Positions 43,481 to 52,971 of a stretch of 64,000 bases of DNA are shown here, piece by piece. The position numbers and the translations under genes are program-made. Positions within the stretch are counted from its first letter, which is position 1. Each line of letters starts with the position of its first letter. The notes under the pieces are model-generated. The model saw only the letters and a program-made list of their open reading frames with translations. It searched no databases and had not been told where the DNA came from. The DNA comes from Cyanosarcina radialis HA8281-LM2 (GTDB taxonomy: Bacteria > Cyanobacteriota > Cyanobacteriia > Cyanobacteriales > CCAP-1448), in contig JAHHHA010000015.1 of NCBI GenBank assembly GCA_019359615.1, positions 1-64,000 on the forward strand, in the 5' to 3' direction.

Positions 43481-45223
43481 CTACGACTTTTGACTTTTTT
43501 CGTGGTTCTCGATCGCTCGTTCGGCAAAGCGATCGCTTAAAGCTGCTATGGTCAAACTGGGATTCGGACCGACGGGACCTGGCATGACGGCACCATCGGC
43601 TACAAATAAGCCCGGATAATTGAAGACTTCGCCGTAGGCATCGACTACCCCCTCACTTTCGTCTCGCCCCATGGGGCAACCGCCGAGGGCGTGCACGGTA
43701 ATCAAACGATTGAGATACCAAGTCGGGTTATCTTGAAATTTGGCTCCCAAAACTTCGGCAATAGCTTCCATGGTGTTTCTCAATCGGCCGAAGAAAGCAT
43801 CAGATTTAAACTTGGTCCAATCGACATCTAACTTCCCCCGCCGTAATTTCATGCGTCCGTCGGGAATGTCTCGTCCCATTCCTAGTAATGGCAGCGAACC
43901 TGAAGACAGAGCGTTAGTGCCCAGCAATCTGGAAATTTCGCTACTTAAATCGCTATCCTGCGGGCCGGTGCCATTCACCCAAGCGCAAATCAGGCGCGTC
44001 AGATATATCCGCAAACCCCAAAGAGTGGGAATAGTTTGAAAGATTTCGGCCATCCAGTTGACAAAATCTGGATAGCCAGCATCTTGGATGTAAAATCCTC
44101 GACCTTCACCGCCATCCTCTAAACCTGGAACTCGAACGCTACTGGTAATTACCGGCCCGTAACTCGGATCGAGAATTCGGGTTACTTGCTTGCCGTTTTG
44201 GGTGTCTTTAGCCTTAAGTGCCAAGGCTAGAAGATCGCCATTGCCACCGAAGCGAGTCCCTAATTTATCGCCGATATGGGGAAAGGCGCTGCGATTTTTT
44301 AATAATAGATATGTAGAACCAAGCGTCCCAGCAGCTAAAATCAACTGGTCGGCGCTAATGGTAATTAAAGGTAATTTATCCGTATCAAATGGCTGTCCCT
44401 CTCGCTCTAAGTCGTGTTCCACGTAATGAATCAGATAGCCTCCACCGGGACGCGGTTCAAAGCTACGCACTTCGCACAAAGTTTTGATTTCTGCTTTTAA
44501 CCGCTTGGCTGCTGAGAGATAGTTGTAATCGAGAGTGTTCTTGCTACCGTAGTTGCAACCGAGATCGCACTCGCCGCACAGCCGACAAGTAGAGCGGGTT
44601 AATCCGTGTAAATTTTCTTCTCCTAGTGGTTCGGGAATCGGTTCGCCTAGTACGGGTTCTTTGCCTTCGTTGGCAAAAGTGACGGCTAAGTTAGGCAAAA
44701 ACCAATCGAGTTGGAGTTCCGCCGCTGCTTGCTGCATGGCCCTAGTTTTGGCTGTTTCTTTGTAGGGCGATCGATCGAAAGGATATGGTTTGACCTTCAG
44801 CATCCGTTCGACGCGATCGTAATGTGGATCTAGATCCTCGCGATTAACCGGCCAGTATTCATAACCGCCGCGATCTAGATCTTCTTTGACAAACCACTTT
44901 TCATCCTTGCGGATCGAAACGTTGGCATAAATGAGCGAACCACCCCCTAAGCCGCTAGAAACCACCGAACCGAGTCCTCGGAACGACCAGATATTGAACA
45001 GTCCGTACAATCCTTCGCTGGGGTCCCAAAAATTTCGCTTCATTTTGTAGGGAGTGCGCGGAAACGAATTGGGAGGATACGCTCGACCCCGTTCTAGCAG
45101 GCAAACTTTTAAGCCTGCTTCGGCTAATCGGTATGCCATTACCGAGCCACCAAATCCAGAACCAACTATGACGGCTGCATAATGCTCGTCAATCTTTTCG
45201 GTATTAAATGTAGAAGAAATCAT
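43481..45223 (-). CDS. GMC-family oxidoreductase (cholesterol-oxidase-like)
   Basis: A 580-residue FAD enzyme of the GMC family. The dinucleotide motif is G21-S-G-F-G-G26, followed by the GLGSVVSSGLGGGSLIYANV block. The C-terminal active-site region has HALGGCPMG and the FAD motif ADGAVMPGPVGPNPS. A four-cysteine cluster, C213-x2-C-x2-C-x3-C223, is present, as in the cholesterol-oxidase-like subgroup. It would oxidise an alcohol group, probably on a lipid or sterol-like molecule. It precedes the patatin gene by 96 bp on the same strand. The last residues (KSQKS) come from a GTCAAAA-type repeat. No Tat signal is visible. Confidence 0.9.
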   Translation of the reverse strand: MISSTFNTEKIDEHYAAVIVGSGFGGSVMAYRLAEAGLKVCLLERGRAYPPNSFPRTPYKMKRNFWDPSEGLYGLFNIWSFRGLGSVVSSGLGGGSLIYANVSIRKDEKWFVKEDLDRGGYEYWPVNREDLDPHYDRVERMLKVKPYPFDRSPYKETAKTRAMQQAAAELQLDWFLPNLAVTFANEGKEPVLGEPIPEPLGEENLHGLTRSTCRLCGECDLGCNYGSKNTLDYNYLSAAKRLKAEIKTLCEVRSFEPRPGGGYLIHYVEHDLEREGQPFDTDKLPLITISADQLILAAGTLGSTYLLLKNRSAFPHIGDKLGTRFGGNGDLLALALKAKDTQNGKQVTRILDPSYGPVITSSVRVPGLEDGGEGRGFYIQDAGYPDFVNWMAEIFQTIPTLWGLRIYLTRLICAWVNGTGPQDSDLSSEISRLLGTNALSSGSLPLLGMGRDIPDGRMKLRRGKLDVDWTKFKSDAFFGRLRNTMEAIAEVLGAKFQDNPTWYLNRLITVHALGGCPMGRDESEGVVDAYGEVFNYPGLFVADGAVMPGPVGPNPSLTIAALSDRFAERAIENHEKSQKS

Positions 45224-45794
45224 TGAATTATGAATGGATACAGAAGTTCAGAAGTTCAGAAGTTCAGGAGTTCAGAATTTAGAATTAATTTTTGTAAGCA
45301 GCTAAAACTAGACCTAAGAACAAAAGCTTAAGTCTGTAAAAAATTATCTCGATCGAGAGATAACGTAGATCGATCGGTTGATGGATACAGCCAAAACGCG
45401 ACTTGAGAGAGCTATACGTGCTAGCGCCAACGCTAACAGCAGGCAATCTTAAGGCTCAAGTATTTTTCCCTGCGTGTCTCCCTCCAACATATCCTAGAAA
45501 TTTGCCATTGTCGGCTTTTTGTAAAGAAATTTTGCTGAAATTTTCTATTTTAAGAGAGCAATTACTAAAAGTTTACTAAAATTGTCGCTTTTCAGATCGA
45601 TAGACGTATTAGACTAGGCTTATAGTATTTTTTTCTACCTAATGCAATAGAAAATCAAAAACTGAGATTCTAAAGGATAGATTATTAAATGTGAAGTTCT
45701 TACGTCAGTAAAGAAATATTAAATAATGAAGTGCGTAAGGTGAGATATGTAATATTTTTCTGATGATTCAACCGGTTTTTAGAGAGCGAAAATT
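45224..45794. other. Intergenic region between divergent genes
   Basis: This 571-bp region holds an 8-mer tandem GAAGTTCA (45243-45274) near the GMC start and an AT-rich stretch (about 45530-45790) upstream of the pilin-like genes. No gene or RNA was recognised. Confidence 0.55.
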
Positions 45795-46352
45795 ATGGAG
45801 ATATTCATAGATTTTTTTGTTTGGCCGATTCTGGTTTCGCAAATGTTTCATATGCCAGTTTTAGTTGCCGCCGGGCCGGTGGGATTTACAGTTTTAGTCC
45901 CTGCTGGACCAGGGAGAGTTATAGGAGCGCCGCCTATGCCAACTGTTATCGGTGAAGCAGCAGGAGGCAAACAATCAGAAGCCAAACAAAATATTAGTTC
46001 TGTCAATCGCGCTCAAACAGCTTATCGAGCCGAAAAGTCTAGTTTTGCTAACACTTTTGATGAACTAGCATTAGGAATTTTGAGTGGAAGCTCATCTGCC
46101 GAAACCCCAAACTATTCTTATCAAATTGTGACAGCAAATGCCGATCTAACAATTGCGACAGTAACTGCTAAAGATGCAACACTAAAAAGCTATGCTGGGG
46201 CGGTTGTTAGATATCAAAATTCAGCCAATCAATCGGTCATGACTTCTGTGATTTGTGAAACCACTCAGCCCTCACAGATTCCCCCTGCAATTCCTCAAGT
46301 TGTGGGCAATGCACCTGTGTGTCCTCCTGATTCTGTCACGATCGAACCTTAA
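45795..46352 (+). CDS. Pilin-like protein with atypical N-terminus, copy 1
   Basis: A 185-residue protein whose residues about 55-175 resemble the globular part of cyanobacterial type IV pilins (KQNISSVNRAQTAYRAEKSS, then FANTFDELALGI, YSYQI, LKSYAGAV, a CETTQPS segment and a final Cys). The canonical prepilin leader and GFTLIE helix are absent. Instead it starts MEIFIDFFVWPILVSQMFHM and has a Gly/Pro-rich segment (about 33-55), so ordinary prepilin-peptidase processing is not expected. It is a tandem paralogue of 46449-46967, and their first 60 bp are almost identical. It may be a pseudopilin-like or membrane-tethered protein. Confidence 0.75.
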   Translation: MEIFIDFFVWPILVSQMFHMPVLVAAGPVGFTVLVPAGPGRVIGAPPMPTVIGEAAGGKQSEAKQNISSVNRAQTAYRAEKSSFANTFDELALGILSGSSSAETPNYSYQIVTANADLTIATVTAKDATLKSYAGAVVRYQNSANQSVMTSVICETTQPSQIPPAIPQVVGNAPVCPPDSVTIEP

Positions 46353-46448
46353 GTATCGGTGGGGATTGAGGTCGATCGCGGTCACATCTAGCATTATAAG
46401 TAGAACGATTAAAAAGATCGAGGTTTGGGTTTTTAGAGAGCCAAAATT

Positions 46449-46967
46449 ATGGAGACAGCAATAGATTTTTTTATTTGGCCGATTCTGGTTTCGCAAATGT
46501 TTCATATGCCAGTTTTAGTTGCTGGCTTTCCAGTGGGAGTTATAGGAGCGATCGCCCTGCCAAGTTTTCTCAATCAAGCATCCAAAGCTAAAGAAGCTGA
46601 GGGCAAACAAAATATTAGTTCGGTTAATCGATCGCAAGCAGCCTATCGAATTGAAAAATCTACCTTTGCTAATACTTTTGACCAGCTAGCATTAGGAACT
46701 CTTAAAGGTGGTTCGCGAGATGAAACCAAAAACTATACTTATCAAATTGTAGTATCAGAACTAGATAGAACTGTAACTACTGCCACACCTAAAAATTCGG
46801 CTCTAAAAAGCTATACAGGTGCTACTTTTAGATTGGATCGAGCTAATCAGTCTAGCTTTGCTTATATACTTTGCGAAACCCCTCAGCCTTCACCAACTCC
46901 ACCAGCAATCCCTCAAATTGTTGGTACTTCACCTGTATGTCCTCCTGGGTCTTTAGAGGTGAAATAG
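46449..46967 (+). CDS. Pilin-like protein with atypical N-terminus, copy 2
   Basis: A 172-residue paralogue of the preceding gene. It keeps more of the pilin helix end (VIGAIALPSFLNQASKAKEA), followed by the same globular domain (KQNISSVNRSQAAYRIEK, YTYQI, LKSYTGATF, ILCETPQPSP and a final Cys). The N-terminus MetETAIDFFIWPILVSQMFHM replaces the leader and the Phe-Thr-Leu-Ile-Glu start of true pilins. The conserved Glu5 is missing. The two genes are 96 bp apart, with the same GAGAG(C/G)AAAATT sequence before each ATG. Function is inferred only as pilin-related. Confidence 0.78.
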   Translation: METAIDFFIWPILVSQMFHMPVLVAGFPVGVIGAIALPSFLNQASKAKEAEGKQNISSVNRSQAAYRIEKSTFANTFDQLALGTLKGGSRDETKNYTYQIVVSELDRTVTTATPKNSALKSYTGATFRLDRANQSSFAYILCETPQPSPTPPAIPQIVGTSPVCPPGSLEVK

Positions 46968-47766
46968 CGTTCAGCAGAATTTAGCTGGCTCCAGATCCAG
47001 AAAACATATCTGGTAGAACAGATATAGCGTTTCTCAAATTAGTGGAATACAGACCTAACCCCCCTACCCCCCTTCCAACCAAAAGAAACTTCCTTTACCC
47101 TCTCCTCTCAGGAGAGGGCAGGAAGAGGGGAGCCGCAGGCCTTACAGGTGTATGTTTTTAAAAATTGGCTTTGTGAGCGATGAGTAGACGACTAAAATAA
47201 TGGCTTTTCTTCCCCTGCTCCCCCTGCATCCCCTGCTCCAGAACCACCCCAAATCTCAAAAACATACCCTTGAAAGGAGCCGCAGGCTCCTTTGAGGGGA
47301 AACCAGCTTTTGCTAAACGGATTTCGTATGACTCGATTTTTGCTGCCAACCAGCCAAGAGCCAAATAGTTGAAAATATTTCTCATTACTGTTGACATCTA
47401 CTTGCAATAAGATTATATTGTCTTTTAGTGTTCTCCTCTCTAATAAGGATCGGCAGATGGGGCAGGTTGCTGACGGCAGGCTTGTCCCCGCTTTTTTTTA
47501 ATAGGGCATAAGCTTCGTCCCTTCGTCCCTTCGGCAGAGCTTCAGGGGATCGCAGGCTCAGCCGAGCGGGCATTATAATAGCGATAAATCTTTATTTGGC
47601 TGAGATACTTAGGATGTAAGGAAGCGATACGGGCTACCGCCCAGGCTAACGCCAACGAATGGGGATTCCCAACCCACCCCAAGTGTTTTAAAGTGAAAAA
47701 GTATTCGATCGAACCAGACGCAAAAAGTTGCCTGCGTCTTTATGTCCTCTTCAATAATTTGCCTCT
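46968..47766. other. Long intergenic region with hairpin repeats
   Basis: No gene is supported in these 799 bp. It contains TATAGCGTTTCTCA (47023-47037, the end motif of the element at 12961) and the hairpin CCCTCTCCTCTCAGGAGAGG (47098 on). A perfect 9-bp stem AAAGGAGCC/GGCTCCTTT lies at 47273-47293. The final 180 bp is the crtH upstream region. Confidence 0.65.
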
Positions 47767-49296
47767 ATGCCCGATCTTGCTGGTGCTTCGCAGATGACCA
47801 ATTCACCAGAGTTTGATGTCATCGTTATTGGTTCCGGAATTGGCGGGTTGGTGACGGCAACCCAGTTAGCTGCTAAAGGTGCCAAAGTTCTCGTTTTAGA
47901 ACGCTATCTGATCCCGGGTGGGAGTGCTGGATACTTTCAAAGACAGGGATATCGATTTGACGTTGGGGCTTCGATGATCTTTGGGTTTGGCACTAAAGGT
48001 ACTACTAATTTGCTCACCCGCGCCCTAGAATCTGTCAATGTTAGCCTCGAAACTATTCCCGACCCAGTACAGATTCACTACCATCTACCTCAGGGGTTAG
48101 AAGTTAAAGTTCATCGAAATTATGAGAAATTCTTGCAAGAACTGATATCTCGATTTCCCGATCAATATCGAGGCATTCGCAAATTTTACAACGAATGCTG
48201 GCAAGTGTTTGACTGCCTCAACTCGATCGAGTTGCTATCTTTAGAAGAACCTAAATATTTAGCTAGGGTGTTTTTCCAGAATCCCACGGCTTGTCTGGGG
48301 TTAGTGAAATATCTGCCTCAGAATGTCGGAGATCTGGCCCGTCGATACATCAGCGATCGCACCTTACTCAAGTTTATCGATTTGGAGTGCTACATTTGGT
48401 CGGTGGTGCCAGCAAATTTAACCCCGACAATTAATGCTGGCATGGTGTTTGCCGATCGACATTACGGTGGCATCAACTACCCTAAAGGTGGAGTAGGGCA
48501 AATCGCCCAAAAGCTAGTAGAAGGATTGCAGCAAGCAGGAGGAGAAATCCAATATCGATCGCGGGTAACTCGGATCGTAACGGAAAAGGGGCGGGCTGTA
48601 GGAGTAGAACTAGCTGGCGGTAAGATTTATCGGGCAAAGCGGATCGTTTCTAATGCCACCCGCTGGGATACTTTTGAAAAGTTACTGCCAGCCGAGGAGA
48701 TGCCAGAGGGAGAAAAAAAATGGCAGCAGCGGTATCAAAAATCGCCTAGCTTTCTGAGTTTGCATTTGGGAGTCAAAGCCGAGGTGTTACCCGTAGGAAC
48801 GGAATGCCATCACATTTTGCTGGAAGACTGGGAACAGATGGAATCGCCTATGGGGACGATTTTTGTCTCGATTCCGACATTACTAGATCCAGATTTAGCA
48901 CCACCTGGATATCACATCCTTCATACTTTTACCCCTAGCTGGTTGGCAGATTGGCAAGATTTATCTCACAAAGATTACGAAGAGAAAAAGGAAGCAGTCG
49001 CAGGGCAAATCATCGAACGACTGGAGAAAATTTTTCCCGGTTTAGATGCCGGATTGGATTATATGGAGGTGGGAACGCCTAAGACTCATCGCCGCTTTTT
49101 AGGTCGCGATGATGGTAGTTACGGCCCGATTCCTCGTCGGAAGTTACGGGGATTGTTAGGAATGCCGTTCAACCGCACGGAAATTCCAGGGCTGTATTGT
49201 GTCGGAGATAGCACTTTTCCAGGGCAGGGGCTAAATGCGGTGGCGTTTTCGGGCTTTGCTTGCGCCCATCGAATTGCTGCCGATTTATCGATTTAA
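47767..49296 (+). CDS. crtH: Carotenoid (prolycopene) isomerase
   Basis: A 509-residue FAD protein of the CrtH/CRTISO family, which converts poly-cis lycopene to all-trans lycopene, a step needed in darkness. The dinucleotide motif is G22-S-G-I-G-G27, preceded by FDVIVI. The blocks [32 protein letters not shown] and the C-terminal [22 protein letters not shown] are typical. Either ATG 47767 or the in-frame ATG 47794 could be used; the latter starts nearer the conserved part. It is likely associated with thylakoid or plasma membranes. It is a single gene here. Confidence 0.93.
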   Translation: MPDLAGASQMTNSPEFDVIVIGSGIGGLVTATQLAAKGAKVLVLERYLIPGGSAGYFQRQGYRFDVGASMIFGFGTKGTTNLLTRALESVNVSLETIPDPVQIHYHLPQGLEVKVHRNYEKFLQELISRFPDQYRGIRKFYNECWQVFDCLNSIELLSLEEPKYLARVFFQNPTACLGLVKYLPQNVGDLARRYISDRTLLKFIDLECYIWSVVPANLTPTINAGMVFADRHYGGINYPKGGVGQIAQKLVEGLQQAGGEIQYRSRVTRIVTEKGRAVGVELAGGKIYRAKRIVSNATRWDTFEKLLPAEEMPEGEKKWQQRYQKSPSFLSLHLGVKAEVLPVGTECHHILLEDWEQMESPMGTIFVSIPTLLDPDLAPPGYHILHTFTPSWLADWQDLSHKDYEEKKEAVAGQIIERLEKIFPGLDAGLDYMEVGTPKTHRRFLGRDDGSYGPIPRRKLRGLLGMPFNRTEIPGLYCVGDSTFPGQGLNAVAFSGFACAHRIAADLSI

Positions 49297-49481
49297 TCTC
49301 ATTCTGGCCTACAGGGACAGCCTAGAGGGCTATCCCACAAGTCCATGCAAATCTAAACTGCTGGTAAATGTGGATTTTGTAGTTACACATCTCCAATAAT
49401 TCTTGTAAGGTAGCCATCCTGCCTGCCTTTAAGTTTAATTTCTGGAGATGTCTATTGCGAACTGCGAATTGCGAATTGCCA

Positions 49482-50213
49482 TCAACTTGGTTTGCGGGCA
49501 ATAAATGCGATGCGGGCAGGTGGTAAGATAAACTCCCCGTAGCGATCGCTTGTTTCTACCTGAAAGCCAATTTGCTGCAATTGGGCAACCAATGTTGTCG
49601 GATCGAATAACCGTTGCCGATGCACTTCTTCAGTGCGACGGTATAGTTCGCCCATCTGTCGCAGGGTAATAATCCGGCGAGTGAGAATGCGGGCGGTTCG
49701 ATCTTCTTGTTTTTCGACTAAGACGATCCAATCATCTCCTTCGGTAAAGCCTTTGACGATTTCCCCTGGGGGTACTTGTCCGGGAACGACGACATCGAAA
49801 ACGAACGCGCCTCCTGGCGATAGGGCATCAAAGATGCGTCGAAGGAGCAAATCGAGAGTGCGAACGCTATTATTATCGAACAGATAGCTGAGACATTCAC
49901 CAATCGAAATCGCACCCCCACAAGGGGGAATTTCAGCCGTGAACAACGATTCTACCCGAAACTGTGCCGCTGGCACTCTAGTTTTAGCGATCGCGATTGC
50001 GGCTGCCGAAATATCGATTCCCAACACCCGATAGCCGGCCTCGTGCAGACCTCTGGCAGAGAGTCCACTGCCACAGCCCAAATCGACTATTAACCCCTTT
50101 GAAATCTGGCACTGCTTCAAGATCTCCAGAATTCCAGGCAATGACTTAAGGGCGTAATCTCCAAATCCCACGTCATGAATATAGGCGAGGTCTTCGTTAT
50201 ACCATGCTGCCAT
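49482..50213 (-). CDS. Class I SAM-dependent methyltransferase
   Basis: A 243-residue methyltransferase with the SAM-binding motif DLGCGSG (44-50), the acidic loop GIDIS and a later FVFDVVVPG strand. The N-terminal AAWYNEDLAYIHDVGFGDY segment is family-specific. The substrate (small molecule or protein) cannot be predicted. It is cytoplasmic. It converges with crtH and is divergent from the chemotaxis cluster, with repeats on both sides. Confidence 0.85.
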   Translation of the reverse strand: MAAWYNEDLAYIHDVGFGDYALKSLPGILEILKQCQISKGLIVDLGCGSGLSARGLHEAGYRVLGIDISAAAIAIAKTRVPAAQFRVESLFTAEIPPCGGAISIGECLSYLFDNNSVRTLDLLLRRIFDALSPGGAFVFDVVVPGQVPPGEIVKGFTEGDDWIVLVEKQEDRTARILTRRIITLRQMGELYRRTEEVHRQRLFDPTTLVAQLQQIGFQVETSDRYGEFILPPARIAFIARKPS

Positions 50214-50617
50214 TGAGTTGCTCCTTCTTTATACAAAATCAGGTTTTTGAAACCATAAATCCAACCCTCACCCCGCTTCCGGCTCCCCTCTCCCGTGGGA
50301 GAGGGGTTGGGGGTGAGGGCTTTCCTAACCTTGTTTCCCCCTTACCCCTCCTCCTACTTGGAAGAATACTTTTAAGTAATTTCACAGAGATCGATTAGTT
50401 TAAGCCCAAAAATACGTAGTTACCCCGATCCAACTATCTTATTCATCATCCATACTAAAAAAGTTAGAGAGATCGCACAGCGCCACTTGAATCTTATTTA
50501 TTAACTCACAAACTTTTTATCAAATTGGATCGATGGGATGCTTTATCTAACATGAATCCAATTTAGCTAATTTCTATAAAGTAGCTGATTTTTTCGTAGA
50601 TAAACTCCGGAACAACT
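50214..50617. other. Divergent intergenic region with a REP hairpin
   Basis: It contains the 55-bp REP hairpin at 50265-50319. The following 300 bp is AT-rich and presumably holds the promoter of the taxis cluster. No gene was seen. Confidence 0.6.
50265..50319. repeat. REP hairpin CCCTCACCCC...GGGGTGAGGG
   Basis: The outer arms are CCCTCACCCC and GGGGTGAGGG. The inner stem is CCCCTCTCCC/GGGAGAGGGG (50285-50306). It is the same core as in the MITE-like elements at 29618 and 54908, here without their terminal repeats. Confidence 0.9.
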
Positions 50618-51766
50618 ATGGTCAAACATCAATACAAAGAACAACACCTCAAGTCCGTCCTTGAAAATCTCAGAAGTAATCTTGCCAGTGGTAGCTTGCA
50701 CTTAGAAATTAAGATCGAGGCTCAGCAAAGGGTAAAAAACTGTATTATAGTTTGGCAAAATGGTGAGATTACTTATGCCGGAGATCGTCTTCCTAGCGAT
50801 CTGGAACTTCTCAAAAAGATCGGTCAAAAGTTTAAACCAGATGTAATTGATGCGGCTATCAACTTAGCCAAGCAAAAAGCGACAAATTCAGCATCTATTC
50901 GAGAACTAGCAGATTTGCTGGTAAAGATGCGAGTGTTGACTTGGGAGCAAATTGAAGCCATAGTTCGATATCAAGTTGTAACTATTTTAGAGCAAGCTTT
51001 ACCGCAAGCTGGAGAATTTGAGTTTAAGCCGACGGTTGAATTCGATCTTAGTTATGGAGAGAATTCTCATGGCTTAGATTGGTCTAAGTTAATGCAAGAT
51101 ATCGATCGCCGTCAGAAAGAGTGGGCAGCATTTGCTCCTGTAATTTCCTCGATGTATGCCGTTCCGCACATTACAACCGCCAGCGTACAAAAGATTACCG
51201 ATCCGGCTGTCCGCCAGCACTTACAACTATGGGTTGATGGCAAACGCTCTTTAGTCGATATTGCTGAAAAATTAGACAAAGATCCGTTAAATCTAGCTCC
51301 ATCTTATTTAAATTGGGCAAAGTTAAACTGGTTATCTTTTAAAAGTATTCCAGTTGCGGAAAATAAAATTATGCCCGTCAACAACAAGCCAGTAGAAAAT
51401 AAGGAACGACAAGTAATTCTCTCGGTTGATGATAGTCCAGTCGTGCAAACTACGATCAAACGGGCATTGGCAGATCGCTATAACGTTTTACTAGCTAGTA
51501 ATGCGATCGATGCTTTATCGATCATGAATCAAAAAAATATTACCCTGCTCTTACTCGATGTCACTATGCCAGGGGTCGATGGTTTAGAAATGTGCCGCAC
51601 GGTACGCAGCATTCCCAAGTTTCGCGATCTGCCCATTATCATGCTCACAGCTAGAGATGGATTTGTTGACAAAATCAAAGGTCAAATTGCTGGTTCCACA
51701 CATTATCTAACCAAGCCATTTCATAACGACAAATTGATCGAGATTGTCGAAAAGTACGCCAAGTAG
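50618..51766 (+). CDS. PATAN-domain response regulator (PatA/PixG-like)
   Basis: A 382-residue protein with an N-terminal PATAN/DUF4388 domain (about 1-245: EQHLKSVLENLRSNLASG and the WQNGEITYAGDRL block) and a C-terminal receiver domain (about 264-382, D314 in LLLLDVTMPGVDG, K near YLTKPFHN). This matches PatA/PixG-type regulators that open cyanobacterial taxis clusters and interact with pilus motors. It is followed after 21 bp by the CheW-like gene, so it is the likely first gene of the operon. Phosphorylation by the CheA at 55141 is the natural inference. Confidence 0.9.
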   Translation: MVKHQYKEQHLKSVLENLRSNLASGSLHLEIKIEAQQRVKNCIIVWQNGEITYAGDRLPSDLELLKKIGQKFKPDVIDAAINLAKQKATNSASIRELADLLVKMRVLTWEQIEAIVRYQVVTILEQALPQAGEFEFKPTVEFDLSYGENSHGLDWSKLMQDIDRRQKEWAAFAPVISSMYAVPHITTASVQKITDPAVRQHLQLWVDGKRSLVDIAEKLDKDPLNLAPSYLNWAKLNWLSFKSIPVAENKIMPVNNKPVENKERQVILSVDDSPVVQTTIKRALADRYNVLLASNAIDALSIMNQKNITLLLLDVTMPGVDGLEMCRTVRSIPKFRDLPIIMLTARDGFVDKIKGQIAGSTHYLTKPFHNDKLIEIVEKYAK

Positions 51767-51787
51767 AATACAGCCCCCAAAGTTCTT

Positions 51788-52873
51788 ATGAAACCATATT
51801 TAGTTTTTAGTCTGCATAACGTGCAGTATGGGATTGATGCTAGCTTAGTTAAAGAAGTATTTCTGCTGCCCGAACTAACCGCGATCGCCCAAGCTCCTAA
51901 AGATATTGTAGGTGCGATCGACCTGCGCTCTAAAGTCGTTCCGGTGATGCACTTAGCGGTGCGTCTGGGATATCGAATGCCAGAAGGCAAACTGAGCGAT
52001 AGCGTCGTTATTTTAGAATGGCAAGGCTTGCAGATTGGCATCATTGTCAATAGTGTGAGCGAAGTTAAAAATATCGAATCATCGGCGATCGAACCAGAGA
52101 TATCTTATGGCAGAGTTAGAAGAGCGCAGACTCGATTTTTACTGGGTGTAGCTAAAGTCGATACCGACATGATTATGTTGCTCGACCCAGAAAATTTAAT
52201 CGGATATTCTGAGGAAATCGAAGAAGTAATTTCATTTGCACCAGAAGCTCAAGAAAACCTAAATGGAGAGTTTTTCGGACAAAAATATTTAGATTTTGAG
52301 CCAGAAAAACCTAAATCCGAACTGAACAACTTTTACGAACTATGCTGTCCTAGTGCTACTTCCGAAGAAAGAGCTATTTTTCGGCAGCGGACTGAGAATT
52401 TAAGAACGGCAACTGAAAATTCTGAGTTCGTCGGTCAGTTACCAGTAGCAGTAGTCGGTCTAAATGGCGAATATTTTGGATTAGATTTAGGTTTAGTGCG
52501 CGAGTTTACTAATATTCGTCAAGTTACCCCGATTCCCTGCTGCCCACCACATATTATTGGCAACATGAATTTGCGGGGAGAAATTGTCACTTTAGTTGAC
52601 ATTCGGGGGACGCTAAATTTACCTTTGCCAGATGTCAATGCGGCCTCAAAAGCTGTAGTGATTCAGGTTGACGATATCGTCGCTGCCATTCCAGTCGATC
52701 GCGTCTTTGATGTCATGTATCTCCATCCATCCGATCTAACTGCTCCCCCAACAGCAGTCAACGGTGACGAATTTCTACGAGGTACTGCCCCTTATTTAGG
52801 GAAAATGCTGAGCGTTATCGACTTACCTAACCTTTTAGATCGAGGTGGGTTAGTAGTGAATGAGGAGGTATGA
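51788..52873 (+). CDS. Double CheW-domain protein
   Basis: A 361-residue protein with two CheW-like domains (about 3-145 and 195-355), each with the beta-rich pattern and the G-x-I-x-L-R-(S/G) motif (IVGAIDLRSKVVPV and IIGNMNLRGEIVTL). CheW couples receptors to CheA. A tandem-CheW arrangement may bridge receptors or mix two receptor types. A linker of about 50 acidic residues joins the domains. The gene lies between the PATAN regulator and the receptor genes of one cluster. Confidence 0.9.
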   Translation: MKPYLVFSLHNVQYGIDASLVKEVFLLPELTAIAQAPKDIVGAIDLRSKVVPVMHLAVRLGYRMPEGKLSDSVVILEWQGLQIGIIVNSVSEVKNIESSAIEPEISYGRVRRAQTRFLLGVAKVDTDMIMLLDPENLIGYSEEIEEVISFAPEAQENLNGEFFGQKYLDFEPEKPKSELNNFYELCCPSATSEERAIFRQRTENLRTATENSEFVGQLPVAVVGLNGEYFGLDLGLVREFTNIRQVTPIPCCPPHIIGNMNLRGEIVTLVDIRGTLNLPLPDVNAASKAVVIQVDDIVAAIPVDRVFDVMYLHPSDLTAPPTAVNGDEFLRGTAPYLGKMLSVIDLPNLLDRGGLVVNEEV

Positions 52874-52971
52874 AATAGGAGGAATTAAAAATCTAAAATC
52901 GAGTTTAAACAGCTAACGACTAACAACTAAGCACGCTTATCTTTATTCAAATAACTAGGAGAATCCCCAAA

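Noticed and set aside
47158-47573. Three minus-strand open frames before crtH
   Set aside because: They overlap each other and hairpin repeats, with no recognisable protein features.
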